From positions 1-11,277 of the forward strand of contig JAGBXE010000076.1 in NCBI GenBank assembly GCA_017629455.1: 11,277 nt of DNA. Reading direction: 5' to 3'. Shown piece after piece: positions 1 through 6,808 of this stretch (the stretch's first letter is position 1; every line of letters begins with the position of its first letter). A model generated the notes under the pieces. That model saw nothing but the letters and a program-made list of their open reading frames with translations, searched no databases and was not told where the DNA came from. This DNA comes from Kiritimatiellia bacterium. Its GTDB lineage: Bacteria; Verrucomicrobiota; Kiritimatiellia; RFP12; UBA1067. The position numbers were made by a program, and so were the translations under genes.

Positions 1-1
1 A

Positions 2-1105
2 TGTCCCGGGTTTATCGATGTTCATGTTCATTTCCGTGATCCTGGCATGCCAGAGGCGGAGACAACTGCAAGCGGGCTTAAGGCTGCCGCGCAAGGTGGC
101 ATTGCCGCTGTTGTGACGATGCCAAATACGTCGCCTGCTTGCGATTCGCCTGAGGCGATGGCATATCAGATAAATGCGGCAAATTCTTTTGCGAGAACTG
201 CCGAAAGTCCCGAAAGCCTACCAGTTTTACTCGTTTCGGCGTGCATTACGAAATCGCGTGCAGGCGTTGAGCTTACCGATATCGAAGCTCTTGCCGAAGC
301 GGGCGCAGCGTTTTTGACGGACGATGGCAGTTATGTCGCAAGCGATAAAATTATGGAAGAGGCGATGCGCCGCGCTGCGAAGGTGGGCCTTTGCGTCTCA
401 GATCATGCGATGGATCCCAAAGTGCAGGCAGGCGGCGTAATCCGTAACTGCCCAATCGCGCGCTCCTTTAATTTGCCGATCATTCCGCCCGAAACCGAGA
501 TTGTGGCTATTAAGCGCAACATTTCCCTTTGCCGCGTTACGGGATGCAAGATTCATATACAGCATATCTCAACCGCCGAAGGTGTTGAACTTGTCCGGGA
601 AGCGCAGAAAGAAGGCTTAAGCGTTACTGCCGAGGCTACGCCGCACCATTTGGCGTTTTCGTGCGATGAAATTCCCGCCGACGATGCGAATTGGAAGATG
701 GCTCCACCTCTTGGCAATAATGAAGACAGGGCTGAATTGCGCCGCGCCGTTAAAGATGGCGTATTGATGTTTGCTACCGATCATGCACCTCACCCGGCTG
801 ACAAAAAATCATGCGGATTTCTTAAGTCGGCTAACGGAATTATCGGGCTTGAAACGGCAATTCCAGTTACTTGGCAAGTGATGGTAGAAGAGTGCGGAAT
901 GTCGCCCGAGGCATGGGCCAAAGCATGGTGGCAAATGCCGCAAACAATTCTTTCTCCCAGCGCGCTTGAGCGGATTAATGGATTGCGTAAGACCGTTGTA
1001 GAAGTTGGCGAAAAACGCGTCGTCGACATTTCTAAGTTTGCGTCGCTTTCGCGCAATTGCCCCTACAATGAACGTCAGTACTCTTGCTGGCCGAAACTAG
1101 GCTAA
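2..1105 (+). CDS. pyrC: Dihydroorotase, class I type (5' end outside window)
   Basis: Dihydroorotase catalyses the reversible cyclisation of carbamoyl-aspartate to dihydroorotate in cytoplasmic de novo pyrimidine synthesis. The reading frame is already open at base 2 and begins CPGFIDVHVHFRDPG, so the true start lies upstream. About 50 N-terminal residues are missing by comparison with the usual 420-430. Numbering visible codons from base 2, the metal ligands are HxH at 8 and 10 (with the substrate-binding Arg at 12), the DDG aspartates at 107-108, His188 in IQHIS, and Asp260 in the ATDHAPH motif. The MPNT motif that contacts substrate is present. The usual NPPLR segment reads APPLG here. The last ~12 residues do not resemble the normal family end (a beta strand with a GG turn), so a late frameshift is possible. 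It converges on mazG with 27 bases between stops. Family assignment is secure; the integrity of the C-terminus is not. Confidence 0.93.
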   Translation, partial: CPGFIDVHVHFRDPGMPEAETTASGLKAAAQGGIAAVVTMPNTSPACDSPEAMAYQINAANSFARTAESPESLPVLLVSACITKSRAGVELTDIEALAEAGAAFLTDDGSYVASDKIMEEAMRRAAKVGLCVSDHAMDPKVQAGGVIRNCPIARSFNLPIIPPETEIVAIKRNISLCRVTGCKIHIQHISTAEGVELVREAQKEGLSVTAEATPHHLAFSCDEIPADDANWKMAPPLGNNEDRAELRRAVKDGVLMFATDHAPHPADKKSCGFLKSANGIIGLETAIPVTWQVMVEECGMSPEAWAKAWWQMPQTILSPSALERINGLRKTVVEVGEKRVVDISKFASLSRNCPYNERQYSCWPKLG

Positions 1106-1132
1106 TTAACTTTGCGTCTTTATTACCGCAAG

Positions 1133-1930
1133 TTATTCGCCTTTTTTAGTTTCGTCCCAAAGTGCGTCCATTTCTGCAAGCGTCATATCCGCAAGGTTAA
1201 GCCCGCGCGATTTTGCCGCCGCCTCAACAGCGCGGAATCTGCGCGCGAATTTCGCCGTTGCGCCTTCAAGGGCGCTTTCGGAATCGACGTGCGCGTGCCT
1301 AGCTAAATTGCATACGCTGAAAAGAAGGTCTCCTAATTCATCTTTGACGCGTAGGGAATCGGCAGGTTTTGCCGAAGCCCTAGAAGAGAGAGCTTCTTCA
1401 AGTTCAGCAGTTTCTTCGCGGATTTTCTCAAGCGGGCCATCGGCGTTTTTCCAGTCGAAGCCTACGCGTGCAGCCTTTTCTTGCGTGCGCTGAGCTTTGA
1501 GAAGGGCTGGTAGCGCCGGAGGAACGCCATCGAGGGCTGAATGGCGAGATTCTTTTTTATGTTCCGTTTGCTTAATCTGCTCCCAATTGCGCAGAACCGC
1601 GGCAGAATCTTCAGCCTTCACGTCGCCAAATACGTGGGGATGACGATGGACGAGCTTATCGGAAATAGCATTTGCAACATCGTCGAAAGTAAAGCGGCCT
1701 TCCTGCTCGGCCATGACGGACTGAAACATCACCTGCAGGAGTACGTCGCCCAACTCTTCGATGTGATTGGCCTTGTCTTCCGGGTGATCCATCGCCGATA
1801 AAAGTTCGTACGTCTCTTCAAGTACGCACGGCTTAAGCGATTCGAGCGTCTGTTCTCTATCCCACGGACAGCCCGTTTCGGGGTCGCGCAGGCGTGTCAT
1901 GATTTCGTGCAGTCTTTCTATTCCGTTCAT
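1133..1930 (-). CDS. mazG: Nucleoside triphosphate pyrophosphohydrolase MazG
   Basis: MazG hydrolyses (d)NTPs to (d)NMP and pyrophosphate. It is a cytoplasmic housecleaning enzyme, linked in E. coli to lowering ppGpp and removing abnormal nucleotides. The 265 residues match the two-domain E. coli type along their whole length. The N-terminal block MNGIERLHEIMTRLRDP, followed by GCPWD, fixes the start at 1930. The first metal-binding set is EETYEL (38-43) with EELGD (58-62). The central HRHPHVFGD block is at 96-103. A second EETAELEEA / DELGD set sits at 172-180 and 197-201, so both domains keep their acidic residues. The KFARRFR element near 227-233 corresponds to the conserved KFERRFR of E. 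coli MazG. The gene is divergent from polA across 58 bases. No Shine-Dalgarno site precedes the ATG, and the predicted promoter is so close that the mRNA may be leaderless. I see no truncation or fusion. Confidence 0.96.
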   Translation of the reverse strand: MNGIERLHEIMTRLRDPETGCPWDREQTLESLKPCVLEETYELLSAMDHPEDKANHIEELGDVLLQVMFQSVMAEQEGRFTFDDVANAISDKLVHRHPHVFGDVKAEDSAAVLRNWEQIKQTEHKKESRHSALDGVPPALPALLKAQRTQEKAARVGFDWKNADGPLEKIREETAELEEALSSRASAKPADSLRVKDELGDLLFSVCNLARHAHVDSESALEGATAKFARRFRAVEAAAKSRGLNLADMTLAEMDALWDETKKGE

Positions 1931-1938
1931 GGCGCGAC

Positions 1939-1947
1939 ATTATACCA
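1939..1947 (-). promoter_or_regulatory. Predicted extended -10 promoter for mazG
   Basis: Read on the minus strand, these bases are TGGTATAAT: a perfect TATAAT (1944-1939) preceded by TGN, the extended -10 element of sigma-70-type promoters. Only 8 bases separate TATAAT from the mazG ATG, so the expected start of transcription falls at about 1932-1930, on or next to the start codon. No recognisable -35 box lies 16-18 bases upstream, as is common for extended -10 promoters. This is a prediction from sequence only. Confidence 0.6.
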
Positions 1948-1961
1948 CAAGAGAACGTTTA

Positions 1962-1970
1962 TGGTATAAT
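1962..1970 (+). promoter_or_regulatory. Predicted extended -10 promoter for polA
   Basis: TGGTATAAT is a perfect TATAAT (1965-1970) with the TGN extension. Transcription would start near 1977, giving a leader of only about 12 bases before the polA ATG at 1989. The leader has no convincing Shine-Dalgarno sequence. No -35 match is seen; the hexamer at 17-bp spacing (ATACCA, 1942-1947) is part of the opposing mazG promoter. A canonical TATAAT suggests a sigma-70-like housekeeping factor rather than the TAnnTTTG type of Bacteroidota. Confidence 0.65.
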
Positions 1971-1988
1971 CACGAAGTAATTTAAGAT

Positions 1989-4694
1989 ATGAAAAAGCTA
2001 TTCATTATCGATATGATGCCCTTTCTCTATAAGGGGCATTTCGTGTTTCTCCGTAATCCGCGGATGACGGCTAGTGGCATAAACACGTCGGCGCTTCTTG
2101 GCTTTGCCAATGGTCTTATGGGCATTCTTAAGCGCGAGAAGCCGACGCACGCAGTTATTGCAGCCGACCCAGGGGGGATTACGTTCCGTCATGAGGCATA
2201 CCCAGCTTACAAGGCTCAACGCCAGAAGATGCCCGATGATTTAGCAGCATCAATCCCGTATGCGTTTGAGCTCGCCGAAGCGCTTAAGATTCCCGTCGTA
2301 AGGTCTGACGGTTTTGAAGCTGATGATATCATTGGCACTTTGGCAATGAAGGGGGCGGCTGCCGGTTTCGAGGTTTACGTGGCTACGCCCGATAAAGATG
2401 CCGCTCAGCTCGTAGGCCCTTCAGTTCGTCTCTACCGCCCGGCGCACGCAGGCGACGCGGCTGAAATATACGACGAGGCGAAAGTCTGCGAACATTGGCA
2501 CTTATCTTCGCCTTCGCAAATGATCGACTACCTGGCGCTTGCAGGCGATGCATCCGATAATATTCCCGGGGTGCGCGGCGTCGGCGAGAAGACGGCAGTT
2601 GACCTTTTAAGTAGGTTTGGCGATGTCGAAAATATTATCGCAAACGTTTCGTCGATTAAGGGAAAGCTCGCCGAGAAAATCGCTTCATGTGCCGAGGATG
2701 CTCGCATTTCAAAATTTCTTACGACGATACGCACCGACGTTCCTATCGAGCCTGATTGGCAAGGTTACGAATTGGGAGAACCCGATCGCGAGAAGCTCGC
2801 GGCAGTTTGCGAAAGGTTTGAACTTAACCGTCTTGCGAGAGAACTTCTTGGTGATGCGCCGATTGAAGTGGCGGAAAATACACAACTAAAATCAATTGCT
2901 GATACGCCGCACGTTTACACCTACGTTACGACGGAGCAAGAGGCGCAGGCGCTCTTGGTTGAGTTAAATAAGGCTTCGCGAATTGCGTTTGATACGGAAA
3001 CTGCGCCGCGTGAACCTAGGATGTCGGCCTCTGACGCTTCTACTTGCCGCCTTCTTGGTTTTTCGTTCGCAACTGAAAAGGGAAAAGCGTGGTATGTCGA
3101 CGGCAATCTTGTAGATATTTTCCGTCCGCTATTTGCAGATTCCACGAAGACTTTTGTCGGGCATAACGTCAAGTTTGATAGAACGGTTTTGCACCGTTAT
3201 GGAATAGGCTTTGCCTCAACTCCGCACGATACGCTTTTATCGCACTACTGCCTTGATGCTGCCGCTCGTCATGGGCTTAAAGATCTTTCAGAGCAGCTTC
3301 TCGGTTATAGGATGATACGCTTTGAGGATGTTGCAGGCTTACCTGAACGTGGTAAGAGCGAGCCAACGCTTGAAGGTAAAGATCCGTTAAAGGTTGCAGA
3401 CTACGCGGCAGAAGATGCCGACATTACGCTTCAACTTGATGACTTACTGCGTTCAAAAGTGCTTGAGGCAGGCTCTCTCAATGCTCTTGAAGGCGAAGAG
3501 CGTTTAGTGCGTATTCTCTGCGAGATGGAGCGAGAAGGCGTGCGTATTGATGTCGATGCACTTCGTGAATATAGCAAAGATCTCGACCGCGAAATTTTGT
3601 CGCTTCGTCAGAAGATACTTCAATACGCAGGCCCCGGCTTTAATCCCGATTCTCCTAAACAGTTAGGCACGCTTCTTTTCGATAAGCTTGCTCTTTCTGG
3701 CTCAAAGAAGACAGCAAGCGGACAATGGGCGACTGATGAGAAGACGCTCTCAAAAATTGTGGACGCTCATCCTATTGTTTCGTCTATCCTGGAGTACCGC
3801 GCGTGCGCAAAATTGAAATCGACTTACGTAGATAAATTACCTACTTTAGTCGATGGAGATTTTAGAGTTCACACTACGTATGCGCAGGCGTTTACCGAAA
3901 CGGGCAGGCTCTCATCTTCAGATCCGAACCTCCAAAACATCCCGATCCGCACTGAACGCGGGCGCCCGATTAGACGCGCGTTTGTTTCTCGCGGTGAAGG
4001 GTATTCGCTTCTCGCAGCCGACTATTCGCAAATTGAGCTAAGGATAATGGCAGCTATGTCGGGCGATGAAGCTATGCTTGAGGCATTTAGGCGCGGCGAG
4101 GACATCCACCGCGATACGGCCTCACGCGTTTACGATATTATGCCAGCGTTCGTAACCGATGAGCAGCGTTCAGCTTGCAAGATGGTGAACTTTGGCATTA
4201 TCTACGGGATATCGGCATTTGGTCTTTCGCAACGCCTTAAAGTTTCGCGTAAAGAGGCGTCCGATCTTATCGAGACGTATTTTAAACTTTATCCGAAAGT
4301 GAAAGAGTTTATGAATGGCGCCATCGCAAAGGCGCGCGAGCATGGTTGGGCTGAGACTATCCTTGGGCGCCGGAGGACTCTTCGCGATATTAATTCGCGC
4401 AACGCTACGTCGCGTCAAGCGGCAGAGCGTGATGCTATAAATACGCCGATTCAAGGAAGCGCCGCCGACCTTATCAAGATTGCAATGGTACGTGTCGACC
4501 GTGCGCTTCGCGAAGCGAAATTGCGCGCAAAGATGGTCTTGCAGATTCATGACGAACTTGTCTTTGACGTACCTAATGACGAAATCGATAAGGTAAAAGA
4601 AATCGTCCGTAGGGAAATGTCGCAGGCGTACGATTTTGGCGTTCCGCTTGAAGTCAGTATCGGTTGCGCGTCAAACTGGCTTGAGGCGCATTAA
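1989..4694 (+). CDS. polA: DNA polymerase I, with 5'-3' and 3'-5' exonuclease domains
   Basis: DNA polymerase I removes RNA primers, fills gaps during Okazaki fragment maturation and repair, and proofreads. The 901 residues carry all three family domains. The 5' nuclease (about 1-290) has DGFEADDIIGT (107-117), DKD (135-137) and GDASDNIPGVRGVGEKTA (186-203). The 3'-5' exonuclease (about 305-495) keeps the catalytic acids: D335 and E337 in FDTET, D397 in HNVKFD, and Y472/D476 in YAAEDAD, so proofreading is expected to be active, unlike in Taq-type enzymes. The polymerase domain has motif A with D678 in ADYSQIELR, motif B with R727, K731, F735 and Y739, and motif C with H854-D855-E856. Phe at 735, as in E. 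coli F762, predicts discrimination against dideoxynucleotides. The first Met fits the family start, although no Shine-Dalgarno precedes it. The gene is divergent from mazG and convergent with the helicase gene. Confidence 0.98.
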   Translation: MKKLFIIDMMPFLYKGHFVFLRNPRMTASGINTSALLGFANGLMGILKREKPTHAVIAADPGGITFRHEAYPAYKAQRQKMPDDLAASIPYAFELAEALKIPVVRSDGFEADDIIGTLAMKGAAAGFEVYVATPDKDAAQLVGPSVRLYRPAHAGDAAEIYDEAKVCEHWHLSSPSQMIDYLALAGDASDNIPGVRGVGEKTAVDLLSRFGDVENIIANVSSIKGKLAEKIASCAEDARISKFLTTIRTDVPIEPDWQGYELGEPDREKLAAVCERFELNRLARELLGDAPIEVAENTQLKSIADTPHVYTYVTTEQEAQALLVELNKASRIAFDTETAPREPRMSASDASTCRLLGFSFATEKGKAWYVDGNLVDIFRPLFADSTKTFVGHNVKFDRTVLHRYGIGFASTPHDTLLSHYCLDAAARHGLKDLSEQLLGYRMIRFEDVAGLPERGKSEPTLEGKDPLKVADYAAEDADITLQLDDLLRSKVLEAGSLNALEGEERLVRILCEMEREGVRIDVDALREYSKDLDREILSLRQKILQYAGPGFNPDSPKQLGTLLFDKLALSGSKKTASGQWATDEKTLSKIVDAHPIVSSILEYRACAKLKSTYVDKLPTLVDGDFRVHTTYAQAFTETGRLSSSDPNLQNIPIRTERGRPIRRAFVSRGEGYSLLAADYSQIELRIMAAMSGDEAMLEAFRRGEDIHRDTASRVYDIMPAFVTDEQRSACKMVNFGIIYGISAFGLSQRLKVSRKEASDLIETYFKLYPKVKEFMNGAIAKAREHGWAETILGRRRTLRDINSRNATSRQAAERDAINTPIQGSAADLIKIAMVRVDRALREAKLRAKMVLQIHDELVFDVPNDEIDKVKEIVRREMSQAYDFGVPLEVSIGCASNWLEAH

Positions 4695-4722
4695 TCTGCG
4701 CCTCAAGATCACCGTGTTTTTT
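4680..4722 (+). terminator. Hairpin at the polA stop, probable terminator
   Basis: CTTGAGGCGCA (4680-4690) and TGCGCCTCAAG (4697-4707) form a perfect 11-bp stem with a 6-base loop that contains most of the polA stop codon. A run of six T follows at 4717-4722, but 9 bases after the stem rather than directly, so this is not a textbook intrinsic terminator. The symmetric stem could also limit read-through from the convergent helicase operon, although no T-run follows it on the minus strand. Confidence 0.55.
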
Positions 4723-4728
4723 GTAGAA

Positions 4729-4742
4729 GCGCTAATTAGCGC
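4729..4742. repeat. 14-bp perfect palindrome over the helicase stop codon
   Basis: GCGCTAATTAGCGC is its own reverse complement and contains the minus-strand stop codon of the helicase gene (4736-4738). As RNA it could form only a tight stem with a minimal loop and no T-run follows on the minus strand, so it is a weak terminator candidate. It might otherwise be a protein site or chance. Confidence 0.4.
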
Positions 4743-6808
4743 CGCCAAGTCGTCGTGTATGTCGGCTTTGGTTTAGGCTTGTAAGAAGAGCCGTAAGAAG
4801 AGGAATAGGGATTTTTGGAATATCCGCTGCGCGAGTACCCATAGGAACTGTTGCCGTAGCCTAAATTTTGCATTGGCGTGTAAGTGCGGCGAATATTCAT
4901 AAGTTCTTTTGGAACTTCCTTTACAAATATAGACGGCTCAACTGGGAACATTCCGCCTTCTGGAGTGCGCTTCACCATCGGCGCAAATAGCGTAAGCTCG
5001 TCTTTTGCGCGAGTGACAGCAACATAGAAGAGCCTGCGTTCTTCATCGCATCTGCCTTCTTCGGCCGCCTTTGCGCTTGGGAACATACCTTCGGAAAGCC
5101 AAGGGATAAATACGACTGGCCACTCCATACCTTTAGCCTGATGGACGGTTGAAAGAGTGACGCGGTTTGTGTCGCCCTTGTCGCGGTTGACGTCGAGATT
5201 TGTCAAAAGCGCGACATCGGCAAGAAAAGCTTCAAGCTCTTCTACGCCGCCGGTAATTTGAGTGGCAAGTTCGTTTAAATCATCGATGCGGTCGGAAGCG
5301 TCGGGCTCTTCCCACTCTTTGTGCGCGTAATCGCGGTAGAAACGATCGATAAATTCTTTAACAAGCTCGCCTGTAGAGTTTGCGCTCAGGTGGCTGTCGG
5401 CATTGGCAAAACATTCTGCAAGCTGAGGCCATATGGGGCGCGCTTTAGCGCCCAGCATTGATCCAAGCTGGTCACGATATTCATCTTCGCTTCCAGAAAA
5501 TCTGCCGCCCAGTTTATTCCAGTAGGAAGCAGCTGATTTGTCGCCTACGCCGGGTAGGAGCGTCATAAGGCGCATAAACGAAAGCTCATCGCCGGGGTTT
5601 AACACGAGGCGCAAGTACGAAAGGAGGTCTTTCGTGTGAGCTTGCTCAAATACGCCAACTCCAGAAGTAATGCGGAAGGGCACTTTAGCGCGAGCCAATT
5701 CCATTTGGATATCAATAGACTGGAAGTGGCTGCGGTAAAGGATTGCAATGTCGCTACAGCGCCGGCCGCTGGAAATAGCCTGGAAAACTAGCTTGTAGAT
5801 TTCGGAAGCTTGTGCCTTGCCGTCGTAGACGCGCACGAGCGAAGGTTTCATTCCGTCATCGGCGCGGAATGGCCGTAGCGTTTTGTCGAATTGCGAAGGG
5901 GCATCCTTCATCACTGCATTTGCAACATCAAGGACGCCTGGGCGTGAGCGGTAGTTGCGCTCAAGCTTGATTATTCTGCACCCGGACCAACGGCTCGGGA
6001 AGTCGAGAATGTTTTCGATCTTTGCTCCGCGCCACGTGTAGATGCACTGGAAGTCGTCTCCGACGGCCAATATATTGCGGTGCTTTTGAGCGAGAATGTC
6101 GGTAAACTCCGCTTGAAGGCCGTTGGTGTCCTGATATTCATCGACAAGCACATGAAGAAAATGCTCTTGGAGCATTTGGCCTACTCTGTCGTTTTTCTTA
6201 AGTAGCTCTAGGCCATTTATTAATAAGTCGTCAAAGTCCATCGCAGAAAGCGCGCGCTTCCTTGCGTCGTATGCTGCTGCGACTTTCGCAATTTCTTCTG
6301 GCTCGATGCCTGCTGCTTTCGTTTGCCATCTTGCCGCCACTGCTTCGACGGTCTTTTCTTCGTTTGCAGCTTCCGAAATAATTTTGGCGATTATTTCCTT
6401 TTTCGGGAAATCGCGCGGATTTTTAGCCGTGTTTTTGATGGCTTCGGCAATTAGTTTTTTCTGATCGTCCTCGTCGATTATTTGGAAGTTCGGTTGATAG
6501 CCGAGCGATTGCCCGTATCGACGCAAAAGCCTAGCGCATATTGAATGGAACGTGCCAGACCAGATCGATTCGACATCAGCACCGACTAAGCCTGCGGCGC
6601 GTTCGCGCATTTCGCGCGCAGCACGGTTGGTAAATGTTAGTAAAAGTATTCGATCGGGCGAAACGCCGTTTTCTATTAGATATGCTACGCGGTGTACAAG
6701 TGTGCGCGTTTTGCCGGTGCCTGCCGCGGCCAGCACGAGAAGGGGGCCGTTGCCGGCAGTCGCTGCGGCAAATTGTTCAGGATTGAGAAGCGATGAGAAG
6801 TCAGTCAT
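4736..6808 (-). CDS. uvrD: UvrD/PcrA-type SF1A DNA helicase with Tyr-rich tail
   Basis: This is an ATP-driven 3'-5' DNA helicase of the UvrD/PcrA/Rep family, acting in repair and in clearing replication or transcription blocks. From the chosen start it has 690 residues (UvrD about 720, Rep about 673). Motifs in order: Walker A AAGTGKT (28-34), Ia LLTFTNRAAREM (56-67), Ic GTFHS (85-89), II VDEYQDT (222-228), III VGDDFQCIYTWRGA (249-262), IV LERNYRS (282-288), V STVHQAKGMEW (553-563) and VI YVAVTRAKDEL (595-605). The 1A/1B/2A/2B arrangement is complete. Residues 643-690 form a low-complexity tail with nine Tyr plus many Ser and Gly, ending in a Lys-Pro repeat and WRR. The start at 6808 (MTDFSSLLNPEQ) overlaps the kinase stop by 8 bases (ATGACTGA). 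An in-frame ATG at 6877 lies inside the kinase gene and adds no family-like sequence. No Shine-Dalgarno is visible, so translation is probably coupled. Whether it is a UvrD or PcrA ortholog is open. Confidence 0.95.
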   Translation of the reverse strand: MTDFSSLLNPEQFAAATAGNGPLLVLAAAGTGKTRTLVHRVAYLIENGVSPDRILLLTFTNRAAREMRERAAGLVGADVESIWSGTFHSICARLLRRYGQSLGYQPNFQIIDEDDQKKLIAEAIKNTAKNPRDFPKKEIIAKIISEAANEEKTVEAVAARWQTKAAGIEPEEIAKVAAAYDARKRALSAMDFDDLLINGLELLKKNDRVGQMLQEHFLHVLVDEYQDTNGLQAEFTDILAQKHRNILAVGDDFQCIYTWRGAKIENILDFPSRWSGCRIIKLERNYRSRPGVLDVANAVMKDAPSQFDKTLRPFRADDGMKPSLVRVYDGKAQASEIYKLVFQAISSGRRCSDIAILYRSHFQSIDIQMELARAKVPFRITSGVGVFEQAHTKDLLSYLRLVLNPGDELSFMRLMTLLPGVGDKSAASYWNKLGGRFSGSEDEYRDQLGSMLGAKARPIWPQLAECFANADSHLSANSTGELVKEFIDRFYRDYAHKEWEEPDASDRIDDLNELATQITGGVEELEAFLADVALLTNLDVNRDKGDTNRVTLSTVHQAKGMEWPVVFIPWLSEGMFPSAKAAEEGRCDEERRLFYVAVTRAKDELTLFAPMVKRTPEGGMFPVEPSIFVKEVPKELMNIRRTYTPMQNLGYGNSSYGYSRSGYSKNPYSSSYGSSYKPKPKPTYTTTWRR

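Larger units (their letters stand above)
1939..1970. repeat. Perfect 9-bp inverted repeat holding two opposed promoters
   Basis: ATTATACCA (1939-1947) and TGGTATAAT (1962-1970) are exact reverse complements separated by 14 bases (1948-1961). Each arm is the extended -10 box for the gene on its own side, mazG to the left and polA to the right. The repeat could simply reflect two promoters of identical sequence, or it could also be an operator for a dimeric regulator. The symmetry is directly visible; the role is inferred. Confidence 0.75.

Noticed and set aside
1..39. ATG at base 1 as a gene start
   Set aside because: This frame stops at 37-39. The dihydroorotase frame begins at base 2 and carries the HVHFRDPG metal-binding motif before the first in-frame Met.
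47..49. ATG at 47 as the dihydroorotase start
   Set aside because: It would drop the essential HxH metal ligands encoded at 23-31, which are in frame and open to the window edge.
1106..1132. Possible terminator between pyrC and mazG
   Set aside because: Only a 5-bp TTGCG/CGCAA pairing with a long loop can be drawn and there is no adjacent T-run.
2496..2511. TGGCAC followed by TTCGC, resembling a sigma-54 -24/-12 promoter
   Set aside because: The invariant GC of the -12 element is not at the required spacing from GG, and it lies inside polA coding sequence.
4170..4550. 126-codon open frame antisense to polA
   Set aside because: It covers the polymerase motifs B and C region on the other strand and has no recognisable domain; a shadow of polA.
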